From positions 123,058,668-123,122,667 of the forward strand of contig OY720636.1 in the NCBI GenBank assembly GCA_963169105.1: DNA of 64,000 nucleotides. The letters run 5' to 3'. A program made the translations under genes and the position numbers. The DNA is from Ceriagrion tenellum. Lineage: Eukaryota; Arthropoda; Insecta; Odonata; Coenagrionidae. Shown here piece after piece: positions 23,804-36,920 of this stretch. The first letter of the stretch is position 1. Each line of letters opens with the position of its first letter. The notes beneath the pieces were generated by a model. It ran no database searches, was not told where the DNA came from, and worked only from the letters and a program-made list of their open reading frames with translations.

Positions 23804-24053
23804 TGTAAAACTGAACTCCACTTTCTCCGGCGAGATGTTGTAGAACAGCATATTGAACAATGATACTCAAACGATATCGTACTCTCTACCAAATTTATTT
23901 CAAACTCATACAACACGTGCTTCAATTGTCTGGCAGTCATCATCAGGTAAGAGTAGACAGATGACTGCTAGACAGGTGAAACACGTGTTGTAAGAGATTG
24001 AAATAAATTTTGTGGACAATACGATATCGTTTGAGTATCATTGTAAAACTGAA
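23804..24053. mobile_element. Penelope-like foldback insertion with 12-bp target duplication (copy B)
   Basis: The left arm (about 23,858-23,942) and right arm (about 23,960-24,043) are inverted copies around a loop of about 17 bases; shared motifs include ACGATATCGT, AATTTATTTCAA and ACACGTG. TGTAAAACTGAA is repeated exactly outside, at 23,804-23,815 and 24,042-24,053. A one-sided extension of about 42 bases on the left contains CTTTCTCCGGCGAGATGTTG. The order matches copies A, C and D in this window. No reverse transcriptase or GIY-YIG coding is present, so it is non-autonomous or heavily truncated. Confidence 0.7.
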
Positions 24054-25390
24054 GTATCCTTCGGGTTTTTCGTTAACTGATAGCTTAAGAATTGCTAGCG
24101 AAGTGTGCTAGCAGTTGCGCAGGTGACCGACCCATTTAAAAGGAAGTTTTCATTGCAGACTAATTGCAAAATAGCTGCGCATGGCGGAATAAGGCAGAAT
24201 TCCCATTTGACTTCAAGGGTTCCCAAGATTGCATATCCTTATTGCCATGTTAAATGGTTTATGCGTTATTTGTATCCACAAAAATTCTCTCTATGGCTCT
24301 CTATGACTTTACTAATAGGTGCATCTTAGATGGTTTGCGAACTAAGTCACAGTATGTCGATGCAGCTTCGTTAGGGTCGTATGCATAATTGTGTAACGAG
24401 CAGCTTAAACTTACTGCTCTCAATATTTAAGTGCCATTGCACTGGCTGCGTTACCTTACGCGTGCTCATCTCTGCCTATTTGTCCTATGTCAACCTCTTC
24501 CAGGTGCGCCTGCCCCTCGCAGAATTTACGCTTTGAAAAACGAATGCCAAGTTGCAATACCACTACACCGGCGCTTGCAACGATCCTTTCGTTCCTTTCA
24601 TCCAGTCCACTTTGATGTACCAATGTCTTTCCTCCCGATCTAATCGGTGAGACTTCAATGCGTGCCGATTTTTTTACGATGGATGATTATTATCAGCCGA
24701 TTGTAATATAAGATATCAAATATGGATTTGACGTCTCATTGTGTTCCTTAACTTTTTTGATGATTTTAGTTCTTCATTGGGTCTTTCGTAAGTTGTTTTG
24801 CTTCATTCTTAGGAAAAACGAACTCTCTTCAGAGCGTCGGAACTTAATTGCTGATATGATAGGGATTGACCGCCAAAAATTGATTGTTGCCCCTAAGTGA
24901 CTGTGAATGATACACCACAATAAACAATAAATAAGTATAATTGGATTAATACGGGATATTGAAAAGCAGAGCGTAGTAGGATATAAATGAAGTACGATGC
25001 CCAGAAACAAAGTAAATGATGGATTGCAGTAAAAATACATGAATGAAACTCCGGAACCGAATGTACGAATTTTAATGACCAATGACGGTCGAACTATATA
25101 AAAAATTTTTCAAGCCACTTTAATCCGATTACCGAAACATATAATGTGACCTAAATAAAGCCAAAATATTCCGTCCGTTAATTGGAAAGAGGTGTTTTTT
25201 TGGTACATACTGAAAGGATTGAATACTACCTTTGCAGTTAGAAAAAAATCTTTCTTCTTTAATTAGTAGACAAAATAGTCACAAAATATCAATTTGTTTG
25301 ATGCTTTTATTTATTTTTTATCAACAGATTTTTTGGTGAGTTTTTAAGAGCCCATGTTCAGATATTATAACATATCCGTCGAGATTCCTT
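24054..25390. other. AT-rich DNA, no gene seen
   Basis: Short frames at 24,105-24,643 lack recognisable domains or splice context. The rest is AT-rich and unremarkable. Confidence 0.5.
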
Positions 25391-25545
25391 TGAGAGCCTA
25401 AAATATTCATCATTTTCTCGGGATAATTTTAAGCAGTTTAAATTAGACGGTGGTCAGACTCGGGACTGACGGGAGCCTAAGCAATTTATCCTTTTCTCGG
25501 GATAATTTTAAACATTTAAAAGACGTAGGGAAGCAGAGGCGTCTC
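25391..25545. repeat. Imperfect tandem duplication of about 80 bp
   Basis: Both units hold GAGCCTAA near the start and the identical 20-base block TTTTCTCGGGATAATTTTAA (about 25,414 and 25,493), followed by related TTTAAA sequence. The rest is diverged. Confidence 0.5.
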
Positions 25546-25889
25546 TGAATGTACATTAACGTATTTATCTGCGACACAGCACATTTAAAAGGGAGAAAAA
25601 TAAGTTGTTCTTCCGTGGATTAGTACATCACTTTTTTATTGCCGTGAATGGTTCGTGGGAAGGGACTCTTGTCTATCAATTAAACAGTATTTCTATTTTT
25701 TGACGCTTCCTTTTTTACTGGAGATGCGGTACGGGGGTGAAACAATATACTCCGCGTCAACCTGAAACTCGTGTTATCGCTTTATTCTAGTTACCACAGC
25801 ATTAATAAAAAAAAAAGGCTCTACACCAGCGTGAAATACCTCGTGTTGTGTTTCCCGTACATCTGCGCCCGCAGAGACGTGCCCTAATT

Positions 25890-26595
25890 TGAAATAAGCG
25901 TGCCGAGGCACGGCAGATACATGAGGGATCGACAGTGCGCGTGGAAAAAATCCCTCGGCGCCTTGACACGAGCCGTGTTCATTCGCGGGCGGTGCGGCGA
26001 CCCGCCTGCGTTCCCGCGCCTTTCCCGGCTCACTCGTTCGCTTGAGCGAGACGGGTGCCGGTTCCCTTCTGTCCCACGGCTCTCTCACCCTCGCCGACGG
26101 GGAGTTTTTTCATCCTCGCCATCGCGACGCAGCTGTGTGGGCATCACCATCTCGTCCCCTCTTCCCTCCTCATGTTCTCCCACTCCCTCTGTCATTCTCT
26201 CCAGCCCTGTATGAAGGAAGGCAGGCCACCTTTTGCGTCCTGGGATCGGTTGCATCGCCGTGCCGCGCGCATGCGGGCTCCGTGCACCGCGCTGCAATCC
26301 CTTCATTGTGGAGGGATGCTCTTTGTGTGTCGGCTCCCCTCTCGAAACGTCCTTTGCTCTGTTTGATCGGCGCGGCTCCCTTTGGTCACGCCGTGCGGAT
26401 GTGCGCGGACAAAAATGTCAGGCCCCTCGACGGCGACCACGCGACCGTTTCCCTCCGCGCCGTCATTGCTCGGCCGCTCGCGCTTTGCAAATATTTCTTT
26501 TTTTCTGGATCGCTTTGCGCTTTCTCTTGTCGCGGCGTACCTTCCCTCCTACGCGGGCGATCAATCATGTGTTGATCTGATCTTCTGATTTCGGT
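25890..26595. other. CpG-rich island
   Basis: CpG is dense (GCGGGCGGTGCGGCGACCCG near 25,984 and CGACGGCGACCACGCGACCG near 26,429). Long frames are open on both strands, up to 177 codons, with Arg, Pro and Ser bias and no domain. This could be the CpG island of a gene lying further away, but no splice-flanked exon is visible. Confidence 0.5.
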
Positions 26596-27660
26596 TAAGT
26601 GGACGGTGAAGGGTCAGTTTACCTTGCCATCCCCTTGATAACGAAGAGGGCGGATTTGTTTATCTCCGCTGCATTCTGATGCAGATGTTGTTTCCTGTGT
26701 CGAAGCTCTCGGGCAAACTTTGGATGTAAATATAATGTCATTTATATTGCAAAATGAGGCAGTATTTTTTAAAGTTGGGAATAAATTATTTCATGAATCG
26801 AGTGGATATACATATTTTAAAGGTGTCGGGGTGTATGCTTTCCGAGAACTAGTGGCATATTTTCCAGTAAAAAGTTGCTATGACGAAAACAAATTGTTTT
26901 ACCTGAAGCTTTGATAAATTATCTGCTTCACTTTATTTCACTTCTTACTTCAGTATCTCTTTGACTCCATCAAAACCGTACCTCACCGAAAAAGGGCCAT
27001 TTATAGTCTCCTCCCTGTCCTTTTACTCGAAATTGATCTCCCTTCAGAATATCATGACCTATTATTACCTGCTCCATCAACATGCTTTACCACCTCTCCA
27101 TCTCTTTTTCTAGCCTATTACGCTCAACCTGATTGTATTACTTTCCGCTCCGTCCTTCCATCCACATCCCAAAAGACAGTCGTTCATTCTTTTTTCTCTT
27201 TTCTAGGTGTCTAGATTTATGCGTCATAAATTGCTACGCTCCTCATTTCAACTGTTAAGTTTTGTTAGAATCCCTACTTTAGTTTAGGGCCTTTCATTAG
27301 TTTCCTTATAATAGATAACGCCTTGCCAAAGACAAAAAAATGTGCTCCTACGCCAATGTTCCGGTAATCCATTATACAGGTAATTTAATTGTTTTAGCCG
27401 CTTCAGTTACTTGCGCTTTCCCCTTATTTTCAATTCTGTATTTCTCGAAATAATCTTATGATGTATTATATGATATCATAAACACTGTATTGCATTGTGT
27501 AAAGTATTGTGTAAATAGGATTTTCATCGGGAAATATTTATCAGCTATTATCCTGTTTCCATACCAATAACTGATTATAGATTGTCTCAATCCCTGACCT
27601 TAAATAGGCAATATACCCCAACCCGTTACCGCCACATGTATTAATCGAACCATGCATCAA
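26596..27660. other. AT-rich DNA, no gene seen
   Basis: A T/C-rich patch lies at 26,930-27,240. There is no recognisable exon or RNA gene. Confidence 0.5.
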
Positions 27661-27663
27661 TAT

Positions 27664-27841
27664 AATATTTCTGTCTACAAGACGTAGTTTCCGGCTTCAC
27701 CTGGTGGAATTTATGTTGTCACTCATAATAAAAGATATGTACTTCGTTATATTCCACACTATTTAATATAACTCAACTCGATCATGGTTTCGTTACCGCG
27801 TGTCATGCTGACCTTTTATTATGAGTGAAATATTTCTGTCT
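27664..27841. mobile_element. Penelope-like foldback insertion with 13-bp target duplication (copy C)
   Basis: AATATTTCTGTCT occurs exactly at 27,664-27,676 and 27,829-27,841. Inside, a left extension of about 41 bases contains TTTCCGGCTTCACC. A short left arm TCACTCATAATAAAAG (from about 27,719) is the inverse of CTTTTATTATGAGTGA at the right end. The body, read on the reverse strand, holds CGAAACCATGATCGAGTTGA, a motif typical of Penelope-like terminal arms. The left arm is much shorter than in copies A and B. Confidence 0.65.
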
Positions 27842-30685
27842 TCTGTCTCTCAAATACCCTTCCAAATGTTTCATAATTTTTATCGATTGCATCCAATGTT
27901 ATTTCACCAAAATTTATAGCTAGTTTGATAAATAAACATCCGCTATCCGCATTTCCTAATCCAGGTTCAATTTGACATGTTTTTTATCATAATCCCGTCA
28001 AGAGTTGTTCTACAGTAGCGAAACTAGAGCCTGTCACTACACTTGAGTCTACTTACTAACCTTCTAAGTAATGCCTCGTTTCATTTATTGGGTGCGATTT
28101 CAAAATGATTGTCCCACAGTCTTTGCATCCTCATTCTCTTGTTAGGGATTGGATTTAAAATTGGTTGTTTGTTTTATGAAATTAACTGACCTAAACTAAA
28201 GCTGATATTGAAATAGTATGGGAGGTAATAAGAAAATTGAAAGGGTTAGACAATTTTAAGTGATAGTTTATCAAAGTATAAGTGTGTAATTACCTATGTT
28301 TTATACTTATACATAAATATGTAATGAGTTACCATCAGAGATAAGTCCAAACAAGTATAATGTAAATTATTTTAAAATATTTATTTAAGATGTAATTCCT
28401 AACAGTAAAGAGTTTTTTTCTCCTATTTAGGGGGTAGAGATGTAATAATATGGTGTATGATGCAGACGGCCTCATCCCTTGCCTTGAGCTGATCCCTTCG
28501 TTTGATTCTATTCTAAGCAGTTTAGTAGTTTCACTGCTATCCGCTTACTTCTCTCGTAATGTAGTTTATTTCCTCCTCATTCCTGAAATGTGCGGCCTAA
28601 TTGCGGTAATTCCGCCTGTTCGTTCTTTTCTTTTAATCTTTTAATGCCTAGCCCTAACCCTAGAGTACCATACCATCACCGGCGCTCGTTGCGTAGGTAC
28701 ATTAAGTGTGCGCGTTGGTGATATCATGGTTACGGATATGTGTGAATTGCACGCTGGGGGCTGCTCTTGTTGCATTCCGTGCATACTGCATATTCCCTCC
28801 GACCAATGGGCTTCCCTCCGCTGCCACCCCCCCCCACCCACTCCCATCAGCAGAATGCACTTTTCGAATTACGCGCCCGAATGGGCTTCATCGCCGGGAA
28901 TGATCCGAAGGAAGGCACGATGCAGTGGGTTTGCTGGTGCACGTGCACCATGATGGAGTGGGGAAGTCATTAGTGGCAAATGGAGTTAGCATGAGAGGCA
29001 GAGAATGTCCTCACCTCCTTTCCGTATCCAGGTCTCTTGTTGCTCCCGCCGGAAAATTAATTTTCGGAGGAATAATGACTAACGAATGGAGTTGCTCTGC
29101 TGTCTAGATATTCGCCATTCATTACCCGTGGTTGTGCTGTGTGTTGTTTTTTTGTTTTGTGTGTGCTTGAAATGGTTCGAGATAACCTGTCTCTCTTGGA
29201 TACTCGATCATAATCTTCCAAATGAGAAAGAAACTTAGTATAATTGCCTCAAGCATATCATGAAGACGGTTATTTTAAAAATAACTTCTGATTATCCTAC
29301 GGGACTCCTAATCTATACAACGGAAATCTGTAATCGTTTCAAGCATCATTCTTCTTTGCTCAGGATGAAGCCGCGGGATTATTAGGACATATATCCTTCT
29401 TTCGTTACTCTTCCGCGAAAATATGTGACTGCCCCATTTCCTCCCTCGGGGATTTTCGCCTATGTTATATTATGACTTTTCGCAACGCTGCTCTCCCTTT
29501 TCACTCAACATTATTGCAATGATGTGTCAGTTTCCATAACGATGTCGCGTTTTGCTCTTATGCATGCCTTCCAAATGTTTCTCAATACCACCTTGAATTT
29601 TACTCTCATCAGCATATTGCACTGCACCTGTTTAAAAAAATCCGAAAGCATGATTCATTGTTTCGAGAAAGCAAACATCATTTCTCAGTTTGCGCTTGCA
29701 TGAAGTAATTGTTTAAATGGAGAATCTACTTATTTCTCATCTTATCCCAAAATCACCCCTGAGTACATCCCGTATACCTTATTATGTTGTATCAAAGTAA
29801 AGCAATTTTGAACAATACATGATTTCTTCATGTTTATGTTCATAAGATGATGAAATCCTTTGACACCGGTGAACATTTTGCATTCACAGAGTACTTTGCC
29901 AGTATAATTTTCGGTTTTATCAAAGAACGAACATTTTCTTGGAAATTGAAACTGTAAATCATGCAATAAAAAACAAAATTTTAAAAAACAAGAAATGCCC
30001 TAAAATAAAAAAAATCCTTTCCTAAAAATATTTTGTCTGTGATTATTTTTTTCACAATCACGACTACAATAAGCAATAAGCTCTAAAGCTGTATGTCCTA
30101 GCCATGTAAAATTGGCTTTTGTCGAAGGCACGTTAAAAAGTGTGTAATGACGGCGAAATTATATTTCATTTTTGGATGGTGCTATTTGTGAGAGTCATTA
30201 CTTTAGTGTTATCCCAATTTTTATGCAACGAGGAAAACGAACAAGGTTTTGGCAACCAATATTCACTTCACTGTGATTTGCTAGTAATTTAATTAGAACT
30301 GTTGACGTAATTGCAGTGTAAACATTGAAGTCCATTAATTTAATTTCCACCCTTCATCAAGAAGAATTTTTAAGTTCTATTAGCTTTAGCATGCTCATAA
30401 TATCATTTATATATAATAATGACCGTTTTTTTAAATGGCTTAGATCAGTGTTTTCCAAACTTTTTAGTGCTTATACCCAACGTCCGCCAAGCGTGAACGT
30501 AAAAATCATAGACCGAATGGTTAAATAAGGAAATTCATAAAAATTAAGTTAAAAAATATGATTCGGCCCCCTGTGAGGCGAAGACATTCACTACGGGAAC
30601 ATCTGGCTTAGATCAGCAAAGTGTAATCATTGCTAAGAGTAGGTAATCAACTTTTGGAATCGAATTGGATTTACGCATCCAAATG
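27842..30685. other. AT-rich DNA with a small C-rich patch, no gene recognised
   Basis: Around 28,640-28,990 the composition is more GC-rich, and frames on both strands reach 60-81 codons, one of them Cys-rich (28,708-28,953). None has a known domain. A homopolymer A-rich patch lies at 29,965-30,020. The remainder is AT-rich. Confidence 0.45.
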
Positions 30686-31485
30686 TCGTGTAGCAAAATG
30701 TACACTAGGATATCAACTATGTTTAGGGTAATGGAAGCTGGCGTTCAGCGTGTGTCCGGACGCGAGTCGGTCGGGCGAAGAAATCCTGGATATCAAACCT
30801 TAGAGAGTAGGGTAATGCTGTACGATCTCGCGAGGAGAGATGGCGCTGTGAGGGGAAAGGCACAGAAAGGGCGATGCGTTGGAGGTTTTTGAAGTGGAAT
30901 CAGATAGGATTTGAAAGCGGTGCTCTTGGTGGGTCGGAGAAACAAGTGAGTGGGGCGGAGAGAGAGAGGGAGAGAAAGATGGCTTGCAGCCAGTGGGTGA
31001 ATGAATGAATGAATAGTGCATGTGTGTGCATTGGAAATGCCTTTGGATGGAGCATGGGACTCACTCTCTCTCTGAAGTAGGAGTCTTTATGTGGGGGAAC
31101 GAGTGGAAAGTGAAGAACTCTGGGAGTTCGGGCGCAATGAGATTTCGAACTCCTCCACCCCCATCTCGTATCTTTCCACCTTCTCCATCTCTCCCTCTCC
31201 ATCCATTTTATCCTGCATCTCCTCTCCTTCCCTATGTATTGCCATCGCTCACATCCATTTCCGCCCCTGGGATCTCATTACGGCCGTTTTAGCGGTAGAT
31301 GGGGCGGGAATCGGTCCGTTGCACATCGGTGCATGCGTGAGCAAGGAGATGCATTTAAGGAAGGAGAGCTCGGGGGTTGGTAATAGTTCAGCGGGGAGTT
31401 GGGGTAGGGGTACACACCCTTCGTGGCCTTTTTTCAATCCCTTTGGTGGATGCGAAGGAATCGTTAGCACCATTGCTGTTTCTAT
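30686..31485. other. G-rich then C-rich island
   Basis: About 30,690-31,130 is purine-rich on the plus strand (GAGAGAGAGGGAGAGAAAG) and carries a short GAAT microsatellite at about 31,000-31,014. About 31,140-31,250 is C/T-rich, and 31,280-31,420 G-rich again. Frames here follow the composition and match nothing known. Confidence 0.5.
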
Positions 31486-32015
31486 TTAGGGTTGTGGTCA
31501 CTATTTCCTGTTGGAATAAGGTATGTCCGTAATAAAGATGGGGCTTGTTGTTGATTGCATTTCTACGCGGAAAAAGTGAAACTTTGTTGCTTTAGATTAG
31601 GTTGTTTTAGAAATATTCCTCAAAATATTTTAAGCCTCCAGTGACTCAAAATTTCTGGTATTAACGATAGAATTTTCTATGAAATAGTTTAACAAAATGT
31701 TGAGTTAAAATTTTATGAAACAATTTCATATTAACAGAAATAGCTGCTAACTGTTAAATTTTCTGAGGTTTAACCGATGGGTCCAATTCGACTCGTGATC
31801 GCGGTTTCAAATAATCATCAATTTTGCATCTGATCTTTTAAACGGCTTGTAGAGATTTTTATCGGGAGTAACAATAATTGCACCTGCCAAGAGGTTTCAC
31901 TAATATATGGAAACTTTTTGAGGGATATTCAGTGCTAGATGATAGTGTGGTTAGATATTTAAAGAAAATCTATGCCTAAAAAATATGGTCTTAAAATGAA
32001 TACCTAATTTTTAAT
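31486..32015. other. AT-rich DNA, no gene seen
   Basis: No repeat or coding signal was found before the LINE fragment that follows. Confidence 0.5.
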
Positions 32016-32019
32016 AGAA

Positions 32020-32656
32020 TAAATCAAAAGTTGAATGCAGAAATCACACGGAGAAGAGAGAAATTAGAACAAGTGGATTCCCTCTCCCAATCGGAAGTAC
32101 CATCACGTGGGACGGAAGACGTACAACAGACATCAAGAGAAGAATAGCCCAAACAGCTAGGATGGCTTTCACGGGAGATATGTAACCTCTATATTCAAAG
32201 AAGATAGATCTACAAACTAGAAAAATATATGTGAAAAAATTTGTGTGGAGCGTGGCACTCAATGGTTCGGAAGCACGGACCTTTAGAAAAGTAGACTAGA
32301 GCAGACTAGGAGCCTTCGAAACTTGGTGCTATACAAGGATGCTTAAGATCAAATGGACGAACAAAATAAGCAATGATGAAGTTTACAGAAGAGTTGAAGA
32401 AAGAATCCTGCGACCCAATATACAGGAAAGAAGAACCAGATGGACTGAGCACACTCTGAGGCACAATGGACTTGTGAAGAACATAATTGCAGGTTAAATA
32501 GAGGGACTATTACGCAGAGGAAGACCTACGAATGAGTTCATGGACCAAATAAAGAGGAAAAGCTACCATAAATATGGAAACTAGCATTAGATAGCGGAGG
32601 ATGAAAGGCTATACTCAACCAATATTAGGGTTGAACGACCTATGATGATGATGAAA
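32020..32656 (+). mobile_element. RTE-like LINE, C-terminal reverse-transcriptase fragment
   Basis: This is the best preserved retrotransposon coding sequence here. One forward frame, with a few stops, reads LPIGSTITWDGRRTTDIKRR, then KFVWSVALNGSEA, ETWCYTRMLKIKWTNKISND and EERILRPNIQERRTRW. A frame change follows before a tail with NGLVKNIIAG, RRGRPTNEFMDQIKRK and, shifted, LALDSGG. The order (thumb-like W-S-x-A-L-x-G-S-E-A, ETWCYxRMLKI, basic RGRP, then RxxW-like end) is that of insect non-LTR retrotransposon polyproteins of RTE-like type. The copy ends in an ATGATGATGA tail, a simple-repeat 3' end common for RTE elements. It is 5'-truncated and inactive. Confidence 0.8.
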
Positions 32657-34865
32657 TAAATGTATATGAAATAAATTTTACAGCTTTTTACAATTCGCTC
32701 CAAAGGTAAATAGTATGTATATTGTCGATTCTATTTTAGTGAAACCGGCCCTGGAATACCTCGTGATATTCATTTGGATGACTCCCTCAAAGATCTCTGT
32801 TACTAGTCACTCCAACCACTGCATTTCCTGATCTTTGAAATCATTGTCGCGTAAACATCACCGTTTTTCCAAGAACTCCTTCAGCTTCAAGAACTGGCGG
32901 TAGTCACTTGGAGCCGAGGCTCTACTGAAGGCTGAATGGGTCCAACCATCTCCTTTGATCTGATTTCCATTTGAAGTTTCAGTTCAATGAGGTGAGGCCG
33001 ATCAAAGAGTTGTTCATCACTCTCATGTTTTCTCCCATCGCTGAGCTTGGGAACGTAACCCTCCGCTGACGATTCTCAAATATCACCGTCCATTACCGCA
33101 CTTCGCGCTTCACTTTCTTTTGAATAAACGTTTTCGTCCTTTAGTAAGTGGATAACCAAGCTTGACGTGTAAAGTTAAGCTAGCAATTTGCATTTCAGGT
33201 ATCCCATAAAAATAAATTTACTTCTAGCTTAGAAAATAGCCAGCATGGGGCTTCAAGATGAGTACCCTCGCCTATACGACGTCTTAGGGATCTGTTGCCA
33301 TTTACGAATGAAGATGCTCTATTTTCCGAATAACTCAAATACGGTCCAATGTTTTTAAACGCTTTTCTATGTAATTATTTGTAAGTCATTAACATATGTA
33401 GCAGAATAACGAAAAGTGTAGTGTAGTTTAGGATGATATTCGTTTGGGAATGGATGAATTTGTGTCGAAAGAGTAAATAAAATCTTGAGTGAAATGCTGA
33501 AAATTTAGTTTTCAATAAGAATAATATTTGTATCAGGTTTTTTATTATTTAAGGAGGGATTGAATTCCCGTTAACACTCGGGTTATTCTTAATTTTGTGT
33601 TGCTACTGAACTCTCTTGAGAAATGTCATCTCAAGATTCACCATTTTTATTCACAACCTTGGATCGATGGTTATGTTACTTTGCGCATGTGGTTAATGGA
33701 TGCAATATTGCAGTACTGCCCTCATATAAAACATACGCTTGTCCCAGATGTTCCATTTTTATTTCACGTATTACAATTTTAATAAATTTTGTCTTTAGCT
33801 GGCAAGCTTATACAAAAATAAAATGATGACATGTTCTCTTTATTTTGTTTGAGGTCGGAAGATAAATCTACCGCGTTAAATAACTTTCAATCGAAAACTA
33901 GTGATTGAACATGACGAGGAGTTAGTAAAAATGGCGTCCCGACTGAATCAGTCTTAGAGATAAACGTTAGTTAATGTTTAAGTTTGTTTCTTGAGATCAT
34001 AAACTTAAATTGAAACGTATTTTCTGGAGTGTTTAACACACAGGAGGCAGAAAATATCAAAATCAGAAAATTGAAACAGTTCAATTTGAACTTAATGGTC
34101 TTGATGAGTACGCGAGGGCGAGCGACGCAACACTGATAGTCCTCATCTACAACGGTAAATTAATCGACTCATCGTCGTCGATAATTGATGACAGTCAATG
34201 AAACTCGGGTTTTGAGATCCTGTTTAAATTAGATTTATTAAATTCTGTTTAAATATTTATTTATAATTATATATAAATATACATTTATTTATTAGATTCT
34301 GTTTAAATAGATTTAGAATAATAATTTAAGGACATTTAATGATAAAATCAAGGTAGTTTCAAAATGTTGATGCATTTTCAAAATTAAAATAATTTGTGTA
34401 CATGCTCCCGAATAGATTTGAAATACTTGTGGTCAAAATTACATGGGGTTAATAACGACTTATGTTGTAATGATGGTGGAACATTAATACATTTTATATG
34501 TTTATCAATATATTGTCATATGCTTTGGGTATTCTTTTTCTTAAATATATATTTATCATTTTTAAGCGAAATAAATGTTAATAACTATACAAATTGAGGC
34601 TCTAAATATCAATAATATAGATAAAATGTTGCAACATAAATATTGTAACTGATCCATATGTGTAATGATTTTGTGACTTTTCTTCTTTTAGGTAAGTGGG
34701 GATTTCACCTTTTTAAGTCTCAAGCAGTTTAAGTCTTGTTGGTGAGTCAACACCCTCTGTTATTCTTATTTTTTGGCTAATGGATTTTTTCATCAATTTG
34801 TGGGATATAATCCTAATACCTACAATGGGTGGATGGGTAGGATGCCGTTTAAAGGTCATTTTATA
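32657..34865. other. AT-rich DNA, no gene seen
   Basis: An imperfect repetition of ATTCTGTTTAAATA occurs at about 34,230 and 34,297. An acceptor-like TTCTTTTAG is directly followed by GTAAGT at 34,691, which does not form an exon. No gene is called. Confidence 0.45.
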
Positions 34866-34869
34866 TCGA

Positions 34870-35565
34870 TCGACTTGAGGATGACACATGGATCCTGCGA
34901 TCGTTGTGAGAGCGGGGAAGAGGGGTCCATTGGCTTCGGCGCTATGGTTCCGGCGAAAAGCGTCGCCGACTCGCATGGTCCCCATTTCCCCGCGCGCGAA
35001 AACCCATTCATCGTGTCCCCGCATAAAGACGCATTTAGCGCGGAAAAACACAATGACCCTCTGTCCTTCACCCCCACCCATTTGTGCTTTCCCCGCGATC
35101 GCAATAAAAATGTCTGCGCGCTGCGCCAGGGGATGTTAATTCGCGCGACGAATGGGATAGCCATTCTTATTCACTACCAAGAGGAGAGGGCCAAATGGCA
35201 GTGGCTAGCGTGTCATGTGTGTTTCTACGCATGCACCACACGAATACGGACAAAATCAGGCGGGGAGAGACCTCACTATGTATGTATGTTCAGTCCATCC
35301 GAATTCATTCGTTCGCGGTCAAGTTAGTCTCAGCGCCTCACGGAGGGAGAGCAAGTGTTTTGAAAAAAAACCTGACCTTCATTACGTCACGCTCACGGGA
35401 GCGCGTCCGAAAATATGTATTGGGAGGAAGAGGGAAGGTCGAGAGAAAGGGAACATTGAAATCCGTCGCGGGACGTGCGACACCCTAACACCCTTTCGGC
35501 CGAACAACTAATCGCTGAAATACGGCCCTATGCGTGCGTGGAGGGGAATAAAAGGATTGCCCATT
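34870..35565. other. CpG-rich island with a CRE-like site
   Basis: CpG-rich sequence with long frames open on both strands and no recognised domain. It contains ATTACGTCAC at 35,381-35,390, matching the half-extended CREB/ATF consensus, and several GCGCG runs. It could be a distal promoter or CpG island; transcription cannot be inferred. Confidence 0.45.
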
Positions 35566-36415
35566 AAGATGTTCACTTGACGAAATTGGTCATCAGATCG
35601 CGCATCGCTGCTTCCTATCCAGGGTAAATAGTGTTCATCTTTTCATCCATATGGCGCACTCTTGAAAATGTGCCGCCGAAAATGCTACAATTCTTAAATT
35701 TTTTTATTCATACTGAAACGCCGACACGGAACAAGGAAAACCATCGCCTCGTTCTTGAAATGTTCTGCCGACGAATCAATAGTTTTTTGCTCTGAGTGGA
35801 GTGAATTTGTCATGAAATTAACAAATCTGGGCAATTTAATCCAAATCTCACTTAGGCTTGTCAATTAATTGTTGTTTTAATGTGGCTCGTATTGGCTGCG
35901 GGCAGTATTCCTTTTGTACTGCTATCGTAATTGTTGTTAGAAAGGGATATTATGAGTGATAATAAAATTGAAATATTCTCTGTGGTAAATTTTCAGCAAT
36001 AATGCGTAGAGGGCGTTTTTTGCATTACGCAATTAAATCAGAAATTTAAGTTTGAAATGAGATTAATACTTTTCAATGTTATCGGATATACCTAATAAGG
36101 GATGTAGATATTTCTTGCCGGAATGGAAATATTACGGAAGACATCAGAAATCACTGCTCTTGAGACGCCAACGATGGTGACAAGTTCTGAAAAAATCTGT
36201 TGATTACGTAATCAGTGAACATTACACGCTCTCTATCTGGGTTTAATTTAGGAGTTCAAAAATTATTCCCTACATTTGTACTGTCACATATTATAAAAGA
36301 ATAATTTAAAAATGAATATGCATAAATTTCCGATTTCGAAGGCTTAACAACGAAAATTTTATATTTTCGTCATTGAGGCACGGAAGGAATACGACACATA
36401 TATGATACACTCATT
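35566..36415. other. AT-rich DNA, no gene seen
   Basis: No coding or repeat signal that I can support. Confidence 0.5.
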
Positions 36416-36920
36416 TGCTGTAAATCAATGGCGCTTGCGGCAAGAGACGGAGTACGGCGTCGCATGATTTGGAGTGACGAAGGGAGGAGACGGGGAATAT
36501 GAGAGGTGGGGTGAGAATTGGCGAGTTAAATTGCAGCCCGGAAGGAGTAATGTGAAATTTGGTGTGGGGAGCTGGAATTGTAATTGGGAGTAACGAGACT
36601 TGCGCTGCCCGCGGTAAAAAAAGAATAAAATTACATCCCGGGACTCTGTTGCGCCCGATCATGTGCACTGCGCCGCCAGGGTGGAGGAGGGAAATGAAGA
36701 GAGCGGTCGGGGGGGGGGGGGTGTTCATTTTTCCCGTAATTTCCACGTCAGGACTAAAGGGGTGAGGGTTGGGAGGAGGGGTGGGTGGTTATGGCAGGGC
36801 AGGGAATCCTGGGAAGGGTGGTTGAGTATGTGTGGTCGTTTTAAAAAAGTTGAGGAGAGGGAACAAGGACTGAGCGATGTTCGGATTCCAGGGGAGCATT
36901 GCGATATCCATTTTGCGTAA
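36416..36920. other. G-rich island with a run of 13 G
   Basis: The plus strand is G-rich with many GGAGG and GGGTGG groups and an uninterrupted run of about 13 G at 36,709-36,721. The spacing of G tracts would permit G-quadruplexes. Frames are compositionally driven. Confidence 0.5.

Noticed and set aside
26042..26575. 177-codon forward open frame
   Set aside because: Open because of CpG-rich composition. The reverse strand and another register are open as well.
34681..34755. Acceptor and donor sites around 34,690-34,750
   Set aside because: The acceptor is immediately followed by a GTAAGT, and the short interval has no protein-like frame.
34773..35327. 184-codon forward open frame
   Set aside because: Spans an AT-rich and a CpG-rich part with equally open reverse frames. 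No recognisable domain.
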